From positions 1 to 32,006 of IMG/VR virus record IMGVR_UViG_3300033141_001098: a stretch of DNA of 32,006 nucleotides; one strand, given 5' to 3'. Positions 15,922-24,322 of this stretch are shown piece by piece. The DNA is from a virus. The translations under genes were made by a program, and so were the position numbers. Positions within the stretch are counted from its first letter, which is position 1; the number at the start of each line of letters is the position of its first letter. The notes under the pieces are model-generated. The model had not been told where the DNA came from. It searched no databases and saw only the letters and a program-made list of their open reading frames with translations.

Positions 15922-18900
15922 ATGAGTTTACTCGACCTCGGTGAAAAAATCAGAAAAATTCTCAATGTCTCGACACAGAATCTCAGGGCGTGGGGGCAAG
16001 TGGCTACACAACCAAAGTTAAGACAAGAATATAGCCAGAGGGTGGCTAAGCCCGCTATTCAATCCAAAATAAATCGTGCCGCAGTATCTTTGGCTGGGCC
16101 TAATTTCTCTAACTGGAGTCAGGACTTGGAAGAAGATTATAGAAAAAGAGGAGTATTCCAAGGTCTGCAAAGCACATTTAATCCCCTTCTAATGAATAAG
16201 CATGTTTATCCTATTGCAGAGCCGATTGTTAGCAAGCTTAGGGTTGGGCGATATAAGCTTAGCAAGCAATGGGAGAAAGAACAACCATATATGAAGGCAC
16301 AATTAAGAGCCGGAGTATCGCTTCCGCCAGAAACCCCTGCCTCTTACTTCTTGACCAAAACACCGATAGGGCAAAAAGTTAGAGCCGCTATCGAGAAGCC
16401 ACGAATACCCTACGGCAAACCAGGGACATTTTTAACGACTAAGAAACCACAGATTGGATGGAAACAACCAGGCAAACTACTTACTTCTTTTTTAACCGAA
16501 CGGCCAGAGACGACTCAAGTTAGGGCAAAGTTACAGAGAGGAGAAGATTTAACAGGGGAAGAGAAACGAATAGCCCAAATAGCATCACAACAACAGATGA
16601 TGGGCTTTACAGGTGGGGTTAAAACAGTCCGCGGCGTTAATCCTCAAATGGCAAGAAAAATTTTGAATGTCAAGAAAGGAGCAACAGCAAAGGAGATAAA
16701 CAAAGCCTTCCGGATATTAGCTAAAAAGGAATGGCCAAGAACAATACAGGAGGTAGCCAGCAAAAACAAGACGACAGCGGCGAGGATTGTTGGCGAGGCA
16801 AAAGATATACTATTGAACGAAGCAAAGAAAATCAAGATAGTTCCTAGGTTGGGAGGAGCAGTTGAAGGAGTTAGCCGAAAAGCAGAATTGCCAATAAAAA
16901 TAAAGGGAGAACTGCCTAAAATCAAAGTTCCTGAAAGTCCGAGAATTAAGATTATTCAAGGAGGAGACCCCGTTCAAAAGGTAATCAACGCACTAAAAGG
17001 AGCACCACGGGTAAGAACCAAACAAGAAGCCTTATACGCCCTTGAGAGAGCTAAGCGGACAGCAAAAGTGGCAGGAGTAGGTAAAATGGTTGGGGGGGAG
17101 AAGGGTTACTTCGCTCAACTTGGTCAACTAAAGGGCAAACTACCAAAAGTAGAGTTTGAAAGTATTAGGAAACAAATTAGCCAAGATGATATTGATAGCT
17201 TGTTTAACAAAGTAGAACAGAGCACTACCCTCTTGCCATTAGAAAAGGTAAGCACTAAAACGGGGTTGTCTAAACTGTTGGGAGCAGAAGGCGGGTCGGT
17301 TCCTACCAAAGGAGAATTAAAACTATTAAACGAAGTTTTTCCTCCTGAGTTTGTCCAAGCAGTCCTTGATAAAAGGTCGCTAACTAAAAAGCTATTCCAA
17401 GCAGGGGTAGAAGCATTAAACGTTCCACGGGCAATAATGGCTACTGCCGATATGTCCGCCCCGCTAAGACAAGGAGTATTTCTAATTGGCCGACCCAAAA
17501 CTTGGGGGCCAGCATTTAAGTCAATGGTAAAGAGCTTCTTTAATGAAAAATCCTATCAGGGTATGATGGACGATATAAAAAGTAGGCCAACCTATAAGGC
17601 AATGCGGCGAAACAAACTTTCCTTAACAGAACTTGATGGTATGTTAACCTCACGAGAAGAAACCTTTATGTCACAACTGCCAGAGAGAATCCCCCTATTT
17701 GGTAAAGTAGCTAGAGCCTCAAACCGAGCCTATGTGGGCTTTTTGAATAAACTAAGGGCTGACACTTTTGATGATTTATATAGAACCGCCCAAAGCCAGA
17801 ACCTTGTCAAAGGAAATCCTAAGTTGACTCACGATATTGCCAACTTTGTCAACGCCGCTACTGGTAGAGGTGGTCTTGGGAAACTTGAAGGAGCGGCAGT
17901 AGCATTAAATAGCACCTTCTTTTCGCCAAGATTAATGGCTTCTCGTCTTAACCTTCTTAATCCTGCCTACTATGCTAAACTTGAACCTTTTGTGAGAAAA
18001 CAGGCCCTAAAATCCCTATTTACCTTTTTAGGGACAGGCCTAACGGTGCTTACTTTAGCTAAGATGGGCGGAGCAAAAGTTGGTTCAGACCCGAGAAGCG
18101 CTGATTTTGGCAAGATAAAGATAGGCAACACCCGCCTTGATATTTGGGGTGGCTTTCAACAGTATGTCAGATTAGCAGGTCAACTTATTAGTGGGAAGCT
18201 CATCAGTTCTACAACAGGAAAAGAATATACTTTGGGAGAAGGATATAAGCCAATTACAAGACTGGGGATTATGGGTCGGGCGTTGGAATACAAAGAAGCC
18301 CCTGTCATCTCTTTTGCAACAGCCCTCTTAAAGAACCAAGATGTCTTTGGACAAAAGCCAAACTGGGGGGCAGAGGTAATTAATCGATTTACGCCAATGG
18401 TTGTTCAAGATATGTATGACCTATACAAAGAAAGAGGGTTGGTGGGCATTGGTATGGCTACGCCAGCGATATTTGGAATAGGTGTCCAAACTTATGGCGA
18501 GCAAGTGCCAATTAAAGACGTAACGGCAACTGGCAAACCAAAGGTTAGTTTTATCAACAAGCCAGGGTTGGGAGAGGATGTTTGGGCTAAGATAACGGGA
18601 GATAAAAGGGAAGAAATAATTAGCGACCCGACTCTCTATCCTGAATATCTTAGGAAAAAACAAGCAAAAGTAGCCTTAGATAAGGCTAAACAGGAAGCAC
18701 GAAAGAAGGGGATTAAAATAAGTGCGACAGAACCAGCCCTAACAATAGGATTACCAAAGGAAGAAGAAGCAAGCAAAGAGCTTTATAAAGATGCTGTTTC
18801 TAAGGTTAAATCGTTAGAGAGTAGGTTGCTTACTATGCCCTACGAGCCAAGAGAAAAGATTAATGAGATTTCAAGAGAATATGATATTCGAGAAAAACAA

Positions 18901-19437
18901 AACGAACTTGAAAGATACAAAAGACTATTGAATAAGTTTGAAACAGAAAGACCAGAACAGGTCTTTGAATACAAGATAGATACTTACCGCTCTGGTGGTG
19001 GTCAAAAGGTAGACACTCGCGCTAAGTGGGTAGCCGACACCCTAAGGGGACTAGAGGGCAAAGAGAGACAGGAAATGATTAACCGCCTCTGGGACGAGAA
19101 AGTTATCACTAAAGGGGCAAGCGGTGTAGCTCAATATCTGAAAGATAACTTTAACCTTGATGTATGGAACTATACCTCTAGCACGGGTAGCACAGGCAAA
19201 GGGAGAAAAACAACAAAGGCCAAGGCTGTTAAGAAAGTATCTTATCGAAAAATATCCATTCCAAAGGTAAAGATGACCAAGATAAGACACCGGAAGATGC
19301 CGGTTCTCAAGATAGCCAAACCGCCGACAATGAAAACAACCGCCCGAAAAGCAAGAAAGATACCAATGCCTGCTTATAAAGCACCGACAATCAAAATCTC
19401 TAAACCGAAAGGTTTGACCGTGGGACGCTACAGGTGA
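15922..19437 (+). CDS. Large internal virion protein with a degenerate J-domain-like segment
   Basis: 1171 aa; AAAGGAGG before the ATG. At about residues 245-300 a J-domain-like helix pattern is seen (ARKILNVKKGATAKEINKAF), but the HPD motif is replaced by EWP, so Hsp70 stimulation is unlikely. The segment about 480-830 (with LNSTFFSPRLMAS near 662-674, a hydrophobic stretch 696-716, then RLDIWGGFQQYVRLAGQLI) matches a region common in very large phage virion polypeptides that enter the host with the DNA. The last ~80 residues are strongly basic. It likely forms part of the ejected core or DNA channel. Its end abuts a promoter: the -10 begins right after the TGA. Confidence 0.7.
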   Translation: MSLLDLGEKIRKILNVSTQNLRAWGQVATQPKLRQEYSQRVAKPAIQSKINRAAVSLAGPNFSNWSQDLEEDYRKRGVFQGLQSTFNPLLMNKHVYPIAEPIVSKLRVGRYKLSKQWEKEQPYMKAQLRAGVSLPPETPASYFLTKTPIGQKVRAAIEKPRIPYGKPGTFLTTKKPQIGWKQPGKLLTSFLTERPETTQVRAKLQRGEDLTGEEKRIAQIASQQQMMGFTGGVKTVRGVNPQMARKILNVKKGATAKEINKAFRILAKKEWPRTIQEVASKNKTTAARIVGEAKDILLNEAKKIKIVPRLGGAVEGVSRKAELPIKIKGELPKIKVPESPRIKIIQGGDPVQKVINALKGAPRVRTKQEALYALERAKRTAKVAGVGKMVGGEKGYFAQLGQLKGKLPKVEFESIRKQISQDDIDSLFNKVEQSTTLLPLEKVSTKTGLSKLLGAEGGSVPTKGELKLLNEVFPPEFVQAVLDKRSLTKKLFQAGVEALNVPRAIMATADMSAPLRQGVFLIGRPKTWGPAFKSMVKSFFNEKSYQGMMDDIKSRPTYKAMRRNKLSLTELDGMLTSREETFMSQLPERIPLFGKVARASNRAYVGFLNKLRADTFDDLYRTAQSQNLVKGNPKLTHDIANFVNAATGRGGLGKLEGAAVALNSTFFSPRLMASRLNLLNPAYYAKLEPFVRKQALKSLFTFLGTGLTVLTLAKMGGAKVGSDPRSADFGKIKIGNTRLDIWGGFQQYVRLAGQLISGKLISSTTGKEYTLGEGYKPITRLGIMGRALEYKEAPVISFATALLKNQDVFGQKPNWGAEVINRFTPMVVQDMYDLYKERGLVGIGMATPAIFGIGVQTYGEQVPIKDVTATGKPKVSFINKPGLGEDVWAKITGDKREEIISDPTLYPEYLRKKQAKVALDKAKQEARKKGIKISATEPALTIGLPKEEEASKELYKDAVSKVKSLESRLLTMPYEPREKINEISREYDIREKQNELERYKRLLNKFETERPEQVFEYKIDTYRSGGGQKVDTRAKWVADTLRGLEGKERQEMINRLWDEKVITKGASGVAQYLKDNFNLDVWNYTSSTGSTGKGRKTTKAKAVKKVSYRKISIPKVKMTKIRHRKMPVLKIAKPPTMKTTARKARKIPMPAYKAPTIKISKPKGLTVGRYR

Positions 19438-19443
19438 TATAAT
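19414..19443 (+). promoter_or_regulatory. Near-consensus sigma70 promoter with extended -10
   Basis: TTGACC (19414-19419), 18-nt spacer, TATAAT (19438-19443) preceded by TGA, giving a TGnTATAAT extended -10. The -35 lies in codons of the 1171-aa gene and the TGA stop is part of the extended -10. The start is expected near 19450. Confidence 0.88.
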
Positions 19444-19449
19444 CTAATT

Positions 19450-19520
19450 ATAGTTATCTTTACCTACAAGAGCGGTAGGTTAGACGAGTAACCTGTTAAT
19501 TGGGTGGCTCGTCTTTTTTT
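19450..19520 (+). ncRNA. About 70-nt leader RNA 2 (copy A of a repeated element)
   Basis: Hairpin 1: ACCTAC (19462-19467) with GTAGGT (19475-19480), loop AAGAGCG. Hairpin 2: AGACGAG (19482-19488) with CTCGTCT (19508-19514), a 2x2 internal loop, then ACCT (19491-19494) with GGGT (19502-19505) and a 7-nt loop. T7 at 19514-19520 touches ATG 19521. Copy B at 22266-22336 keeps every stem through compensatory changes, showing a functional RNA. Confidence 0.85.
19482..19520 (+). terminator. Intrinsic terminator abutting a start codon
   Basis: A 7-bp stem (19482-19488 with 19508-19514) and T7 (19514-19520) directly before ATG 19521. Read-through is required for the adaptor gene to be expressed from its own promoter, so this is probably an attenuator. 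Confidence 0.85.
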
Positions 19521-20207
19521 ATGGCAACAATTATCAAAACATTATCAGACGCTATTTCTTACATCAACAGTCTTTACGAACAAGACAGCACTGCGCCCTC
19601 AAGTGGTGATGAAAGTTACACCCTGTGGACGGCTTTAATCAATATCGCTGTTGGTCTTTGGGAGAATGAAGAAGGTGTTTTATGGCGAGAACTTTACACT
19701 ACCCTTGCTGATGCCTCTGACGGCGACAAGACAATTACCGCTTCTACCTGGGACTACGATTGCCCCTCTGACTTTAACTTTGTTGTTGGCAAGGTAAGGC
19801 TTGTTTCACCGAGTGGCGTTTCTTCCTACTATGAGGTTATCCCCTCTAGCGATGTTAGCCTTTATGACGACAATAGCGACCGCTGGTGTTACTTTACCGG
19901 CAATGCTTCTGACGGATATAAAATCCACTTCAACCCCGATTTAACGCTGACAACGGGATATACAATCGCCTACGAGTATTATAAAACCGCTACTAAGATG
20001 ACGACTGGCGCAGACACCTTTGAAATGGCTGACCCGATGTTCGCTGTTTTTTACACACTAGGTGAATTAAAGAAAGACGAGGGGGACACAACCGCAATGG
20101 GGATTGCGACACAGAAGCTGGAAGCAATGAGGGTAAAAAATATGATGCCGTCTTTTTATCAAGATACCTCTCTTCGCGACCGAACCGGAGATGGTTTTGG
20201 CTTTTAA
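19521..20207 (+). CDS. Head-tail adaptor / tail-tube A-like protein
   Basis: 228 aa from ATG 19521; an in-frame TTG at 19500 lies inside the terminator hairpin and is rejected. A helical N-terminus (SDAISYINSLYEQD, then LWTALINIAVGLWEN), a beta-rich centre, and a helical C-terminal part (MFAVFYTLGELKKDEGDTT, then EAMR) resemble podovirus adaptors that sit beneath the portal. Its place before the tail-hub gene supports this. There is no SD; translation must start right after the U-run of the terminator. No motif proves the family. Confidence 0.6.
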   Translation: MATIIKTLSDAISYINSLYEQDSTAPSSGDESYTLWTALINIAVGLWENEEGVLWRELYTTLADASDGDKTITASTWDYDCPSDFNFVVGKVRLVSPSGVSSYYEVIPSSDVSLYDDNSDRWCYFTGNASDGYKIHFNPDLTLTTGYTIAYEYYKTATKMTTGADTFEMADPMFAVFYTLGELKKDEGDTTAMGIATQKLEAMRVKNMMPSFYQDTSLRDRTGDGFGF

Positions 20208-20222
20208 TTACAAATATGACTT

Positions 20223-22229
20223 ATGAGATTTTCACAACCCAAAAAGAAGCCCAAAGAAATACTGATTGACATCAAAGACTTTTCCGGTGGCAGCAACTCC
20301 CTCATTGATGAAGCCCGAATGCCTGCTAAATTCTCCGTTGAAAGCAATAATATGATGATGAGCCAAGACGCTGTTTGGAAAACACGCTGGGGGTCAACTT
20401 ACTACGGAGCTGACTTTGGCGCTAATCCGGACGGAGCAAGTGAATATGTTAAATCTGACGGAAGCACAGAGTTAATTGTTATCGCTGACGGTAAAGCGTG
20501 GAAGTCAACTGACGGCGGGACAAAGACAGAGGTTACCGGCGCGACCTTCACGGCCGGCAAACAATGTTACTTTATGCAAATAGCCGGCTATCTCTATATT
20601 GCTAACGGCACAGACCCTCTTGCCCGCTACGATGGCACCGACCTTGACACTTATACCGAAATCAACGCTCCGGCCAATTTAGGGGCATCTCGTGTCGCCT
20701 CCGGCCTATCTTCCGGCACTTATACTTATTATGCCGAAGTAACCGCCCTCAATTCTGTTGGCGAAACAGTTGGCTCAACCGAGGCCTCAATTACCGTTAA
20801 TAAAGACCGCGATGAATGGATAGTCGGCACAGATAAGATTGACTGGTATTGGGACGCTGTCGCTACCGCCGCTCGCTATCAGCTTTATCTTTCTGATGAG
20901 AGTGGATATGAAACTCTTTTAACTTCCACAACAGAAACCAACTTTATCGATGACGGCTCTCTTGACCTCAACCCCTATGTCGAGCCTCCCGAGGATAACA
21001 CCACTGGAGCGCCTAAGTTTATTTCAATGTGTATCTCCAATAACCGGATATGGGCAACCAACAATACTAACGATAAGTATAAGGTTTATTTCTCCGGCAC
21101 AGGGCAGTTTATCGGCAACTTCTCCGACTTTTACGGTGGTGGTTGGATTAACCTTGAAAAAGGCGGTCGAGAAATGCCGGTATCTGTTGTTCACTACCAA
21201 AGTGGTGGCGGTGAAGGGAGAGCGACTGTCTTGTGTAAGACGCCAGATGGAAAAGGCGCTGTTTGGCAAATACAGATAGCAACGGCTACAGTAGGCGATA
21301 CTTCATTCTCTATCCCCTCGGCCTCGAAAGTGGTTGGCTCATTTGGAACAGAATCAGTCTTGGGAGTGGTAACAACCGAGAATGATATTGCTTTCCCGAA
21401 TCGCAAGGGGTGGTTCTCGTTAGGGCCGGAAAAGAACTATTATGGGATTTTAAGAACAAAAGAGCGGTCATCTAATATCCGTCCCGATTGGCGCAATCTT
21501 TGGGAAGACAAAATCTCTACCATTGCCTCTTACTTTTATGACGCTAAGATATTCATTTCCGTGCCTTCTTCTTCAAGCGGTAATGATAAGACGTTCGTTT
21601 ATGACACCGAGCGGGGGGTTTGGATGATTGACTGGTCGTTTGGGGCAAAGCAGTTTTTAGAATACACCGACACCGACAACAAGAGTCATTTTCTCTATAT
21701 TCCTCTCTCCGGAAACAAACTAATCGAGCTATCCGAGAACACTATCAATGACTTGGGAACAGCCTTTAACCAGTCTTATATTTCTCCTCTTTTGCCGGTA
21801 GCGAAAGACAAAACTTATTTAATGAAACTCCGAGAGGCGGTAGTAACCCTCGGAAGACCGCAGGGTTCTATCAAGTTTCAGATATTGGGAATTGGCAAAG
21901 ACAACAACTTTACCTCCATTGCCACTAAGACAATCACTAGCGCCACTTCTACCACCGGAGTGGGAACCGACGCCCCTGGTGAATTTTATGCTACCTCGAC
22001 CAATGCCAGTGTCAAGAAAGTAGATGGCACTTGGACGATTTATCTTGTCAACGCACCTTCATCTTTCCAGCAAGCCCTCACGAGAGCAGCCATTAAAAAG
22101 AATAAACAGATTTACGCAATACAATTTAAGATTTATAGCACGACAGCTGATACCAGTTTTAGCATTCTTAATGTTCAAGCAAGAGGGTTACTTTTACGCA
22201 AGAGGATACCCTCATCTTGGACAAGTTAA
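20223..22229 (+). CDS. Tail hub / stabilisation-like protein, beta-propeller type
   Basis: 668 aa. The N-terminus (FSGGSNSLIDEARMPAKFSV) is typical of podovirus tail-tube B or gp10-like stabilisation proteins, in which GG.N....P....... opens the fold. Many short beta repeats follow, with DGTDLDTYTE and WFSLGPEKNYYG as blade-like elements. An Ig/FN3-like insert lies at about 165-255 (PANLGAS, then YTYYAEVTALNSVGE). It would close the portal channel and hold the fibres. The C-terminal ~100 residues are beta. The next promoter begins 3 bases after the stop. Confidence 0.72.
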   Translation: MRFSQPKKKPKEILIDIKDFSGGSNSLIDEARMPAKFSVESNNMMMSQDAVWKTRWGSTYYGADFGANPDGASEYVKSDGSTELIVIADGKAWKSTDGGTKTEVTGATFTAGKQCYFMQIAGYLYIANGTDPLARYDGTDLDTYTEINAPANLGASRVASGLSSGTYTYYAEVTALNSVGETVGSTEASITVNKDRDEWIVGTDKIDWYWDAVATAARYQLYLSDESGYETLLTSTTETNFIDDGSLDLNPYVEPPEDNTTGAPKFISMCISNNRIWATNNTNDKYKVYFSGTGQFIGNFSDFYGGGWINLEKGGREMPVSVVHYQSGGGEGRATVLCKTPDGKGAVWQIQIATATVGDTSFSIPSASKVVGSFGTESVLGVVTTENDIAFPNRKGWFSLGPEKNYYGILRTKERSSNIRPDWRNLWEDKISTIASYFYDAKIFISVPSSSSGNDKTFVYDTERGVWMIDWSFGAKQFLEYTDTDNKSHFLYIPLSGNKLIELSENTINDLGTAFNQSYISPLLPVAKDKTYLMKLREAVVTLGRPQGSIKFQILGIGKDNNFTSIATKTITSATSTTGVGTDAPGEFYATSTNASVKKVDGTWTIYLVNAPSSFQQALTRAAIKKNKQIYAIQFKIYSTTADTSFSILNVQARGLLLRKRIPSSWTS

Positions 22230-22231
22230 TA

Positions 22232-22260
22232 TTGACAATAAGTTATTGCCGATATATACT
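22232..22260 (+). promoter_or_regulatory. Consensus sigma70 promoter, TTGACA-17-TATACT
   Basis: TTGACA (22232-22237), 17-nt spacer, TATACT (22255-22260). Unlike the other promoters, it lies just past the stop of the upstream gene. It feeds leader copy B. Confidence 0.88.
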
Positions 22261-22265
22261 AAAAA

Positions 22266-22336
22266 TAGTTATCTTTACCCGCAAGAGTGGCGGGTTGGAT
22301 GAGCAGCTCGCTAGTTGAGTGGCTCATCCTTTTTTT
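22266..22336 (+). ncRNA. About 70-nt leader RNA 3 (copy B of the repeated element)
   Basis: It starts with TAGTTATCTTTACC like copy A (19451-19464). Hairpin 1: ACCCGC (22277-22282) with GCGGGT (22290-22295), loop AAGAGTG. Hairpin 2: GGATGAG (22297-22303) with CTCATCC (22323-22329), a 2x2 internal loop, GCTC (22306-22309) with GAGT (22317-22320), 7-nt loop. T7 is at 22330-22336, then ATG 22337. Pair changes relative to A: U-A to C-G and A-U to G-C in stem 1; A-U to G-C and C-G to U-A in the terminator stem; C-G to U-A in the upper stem. Confidence 0.87.
22297..22336 (+). terminator. Intrinsic terminator abutting a leader-peptide ATG
   Basis: A 7-bp perfect stem (22297-22303 with 22323-22329) and T7 (22330-22336). 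It is the homologue of the 19482 terminator. It separates the tail-hub gene from the fibre gene and lies within the fibre's own leader. Confidence 0.87.
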
Positions 22337-22387
22337 ATGGCAAAAAATAGTTTCAAAAATATTTTAAACAAAAGGATGGTGAATTAA
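22337..22387 (+). CDS. 16-aa putative leader peptide before the fibre gene
   Basis: ATG directly after the terminator U-run, then 16 codons (MAKNSFKNILNKRMVN) and TAA. The position is the same as that of the adaptor start in copy A (ATGGCAA in both), so the element seems to have been placed before a short ORF here. The stop lies one base before TTG 22389, and the end of the ORF holds AAGGATGGTGA, the SD of the fibre gene, so translation coupling is likely. Expression is unproven. Confidence 0.5.
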   Translation: MAKNSFKNILNKRMVN

Positions 22388-22388
22388 A

Positions 22389-23282
22389 TTGGCGGCTGCA
22401 AACACAGACAAATTCAAAAAATTGGCTCGCAAGTGGACTGGGGCGATTGGCTCCGGTGGTGTGGCCAATGACTCAACAACAACCATTCCTCTTGCTTCTT
22501 CTACCAACCTCCCGACCGATACGGCTGTGGTCGCCGTGATTGACCGCGTTGATGCTAATGGAACAAAAACTCCTTCACTAGAAGAAAGCGTTATCGGGGT
22601 TGTTTCCGGCAGCAATTTAGTTACTTGCACGAGAGGGGTGGAGGGAACGGCACAAGCTCACTCAGCCGGAGCAGTGGTAGAGATTTTATTTACCAACAAG
22701 GGCTGGGAAGATTTAATTGACGGAATACTGGCGGAGCATAATCAAGCAGGCGCTCATACCACCGACACTATTTCCGAGAAAACAGCCGCGGCAGGAGTAA
22801 CCATTGATGGCCTACAGATAAAAGATGGTGTTGGAGTATATACTGACAAAGCACCAAAGATTAATGTTAAAGCAAGAGCCTATTTATCTGCCGCTCAAGA
22901 AGATTTGGTGAGTGATGTATTTACCAAAATTCTTCTTGATGCAGAGGATTATGATACGGGGAGTGATTTTGATGTGGGGAATCATGAATTTGTAGTTCCA
23001 ATAGACGGATATTATTTGATTACCTTTGGGGTGCGTTTTGATAATGTGGTTGTCAATAAAAATTATCAAGTTTCGATATTTATAGGAGAAACTGGAAAGT
23101 TTTACGCAAGGAATCAGGCCGCAATCGCCGATGATGTATTGGTATCAGGTTCAGATATTATGAATTTGTCGGCAGGAGAAAAAGTTAGTCTTAGGGCTTA
23201 CCATAACGCTGGGGTTAATACAGTGGATATATATGGATCACCCTATTATACAATGATGGCAATTCACCTATTAAGCATCTAA
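22389..23282 (+). CDS. Tail fibre with C1q-like tip domain
   Basis: 297 aa from TTG 22389, with AAGGATGGTGA as SD. The N-terminal part (about 1-130) is like phage minor fibres: VTCTRGVEGTAQAHSAGAVV, then a helical AEHNQAGAHTTDTI segment leading to a short stalk. From about 157 to 297 it resembles a C1q/TNF jelly roll: VKARAYLSA, DVGNHEFVVPIDGYYLITFG (the Y-rich strand pair), LSAGEKVSLRAYH and the final MMAIHLLSI. Such trimeric heads bind glycans or proteins. It may be an alternative receptor-binding protein beside the 828-aa fibre. Confidence 0.75.
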   Translation: MAAANTDKFKKLARKWTGAIGSGGVANDSTTTIPLASSTNLPTDTAVVAVIDRVDANGTKTPSLEESVIGVVSGSNLVTCTRGVEGTAQAHSAGAVVEILFTNKGWEDLIDGILAEHNQAGAHTTDTISEKTAAAGVTIDGLQIKDGVGVYTDKAPKINVKARAYLSAAQEDLVSDVFTKILLDAEDYDTGSDFDVGNHEFVVPIDGYYLITFGVRFDNVVVNKNYQVSIFIGETGKFYARNQAAIADDVLVSGSDIMNLSAGEKVSLRAYHNAGVNTVDIYGSPYYTMMAIHLLSI

Positions 23283-23371
23283 TGAAACAATCAAACGACA
23301 TCCAATACGGAATGGTTATCGGAGCAATTATCGCCTGTTTCTTTGTCTTAATGGCGTGGTTAACAACATAA
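23282..23371 (+). CDS. 29-aa single-span membrane peptide
   Basis: It starts on the last base of the fibre stop. Ten polar residues are followed by a transmembrane helix (about 10-27, MVIGAIIACFFVLMAW) and a short tail. It precedes the amidase, so a holin, pinholin or spanin-like helper is possible. No known family can be named at this length. A 13-codon frame between it and the amidase (23376-23417) looks accidental. Confidence 0.5.
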   Translation: MKQSNDIQYGMVIGAIIACFFVLMAWLTT

Positions 23372-23413
23372 AAATATGACAGCAGGAGGAAGAGGAAAAC
23401 CAGATAAAAAGAA

Positions 23414-24322
23414 ATGAAAATCACAGATATTAGGAAGCAGTTAGCTTACAGAAATATTGCACCACATAGGAAGATTAGTGATATCAAATTCATAATTTTA
23501 CACCACGACGCCGTAGAAGTAACCCCAAATTACGACCCTCTTGTTCGTTACAAGTCAGAGGCAAAGTTTCACTACAATAAAGATTGGAACGGTGATGGGA
23601 AAGCAGATGGGTCGGGAATTATGTACCACTACAAAATTGATTATGACGGTAATCTTTACTTCTGCCGTAATTTAGGTGAAGCCTTGTGGCATTGTGGAAA
23701 TTACCAAAAAAACCTCGAAAGTATTGCGATATGTCTAGATGGCCACTTGACCAATCAAAAGCCTTCTAAGGCCCAACTGGTGACGCTAGCGGAGTTTTTA
23801 AGAGGTCTTTCAACGCAACACCCTGAATTTCCTGCTAGTTTCAAAGACATCTTCGGTCATCGAGAGATATCGGCCACTAATTGTCCTGGCGATAACCTCA
23901 TTAAGTTTGTTCAAGACTTTAGGGAAAAGAAAGGGCAAATAAATGTTGATGACTATCCTCACACTCCCAGCGCAGTCGAAACTCCCCCAGAAGAACCCCA
24001 AACGCCTGAAATTGAAAAGCCTTGCCAAGAAATTGAAAATTATTCTGAAAAAAACAACACTATTTTAGAAGAAATTGCCCCGATGATAGGGGAAATTCAC
24101 GACTTCATACCAAAATGGCAGAAAGAGTTAGAGAGTGCCAATAAAAAAGTAGCAAAATTAGAGAAAGAGATTGTCAAAATCGACGAAGAAAGGAAGAATT
24201 TTCAACGATTATATAAAGAGAAACTCGAAGGAACGATTGACAAGGCGACGGTGGGACAACTTCTGTCTGCCCTCATCGGTCGCTTTAGCAAAACTCAACG
24301 GGCGAAAACCCCTGAGCAGTAA
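23414..24322 (+). CDS. Endolysin: N-acetylmuramoyl-L-alanine amidase (Amidase_2/PGRP)
   Basis: 302 aa. It cuts the bond between MurNAc and L-Ala. The zinc ligands are expected at His30 or His31 (ILHHDAV), His149 (FGHREI) and Cys157 (TNCPGD). An insert with NGDGKADG (59-66) looks like a calcium-binding DxDG loop. After a Pro/Glu linker (about 180-205) comes a helical coiled coil (about 208-285) instead of a known wall-binding domain. It has no signal peptide, so it needs a holin. The stop codon lies in the first copy of a tandem 40-bp hairpin repeat. Confidence 0.9.
   Translation: MKITDIRKQLAYRNIAPHRKISDIKFIILHHDAVEVTPNYDPLVRYKSEAKFHYNKDWNGDGKADGSGIMYHYKIDYDGNLYFCRNLGEALWHCGNYQKNLESIAICLDGHLTNQKPSKAQLVTLAEFLRGLSTQHPEFPASFKDIFGHREISATNCPGDNLIKFVQDFREKKGQINVDDYPHTPSAVETPPEEPQTPEIEKPCQEIENYSEKNNTILEEIAPMIGEIHDFIPKWQKELESANKKVAKLEKEIVKIDEERKNFQRLYKEKLEGTIDKATVGQLLSALIGRFSKTQRAKTPEQ

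Noticed and set aside
19500-19520. TTG start for the adaptor gene inside the terminator hairpin
   Set aside because: It would translate the terminator arm and T-run; ATG 19521 gives the natural N-terminus and matches the ATG position of copy B.
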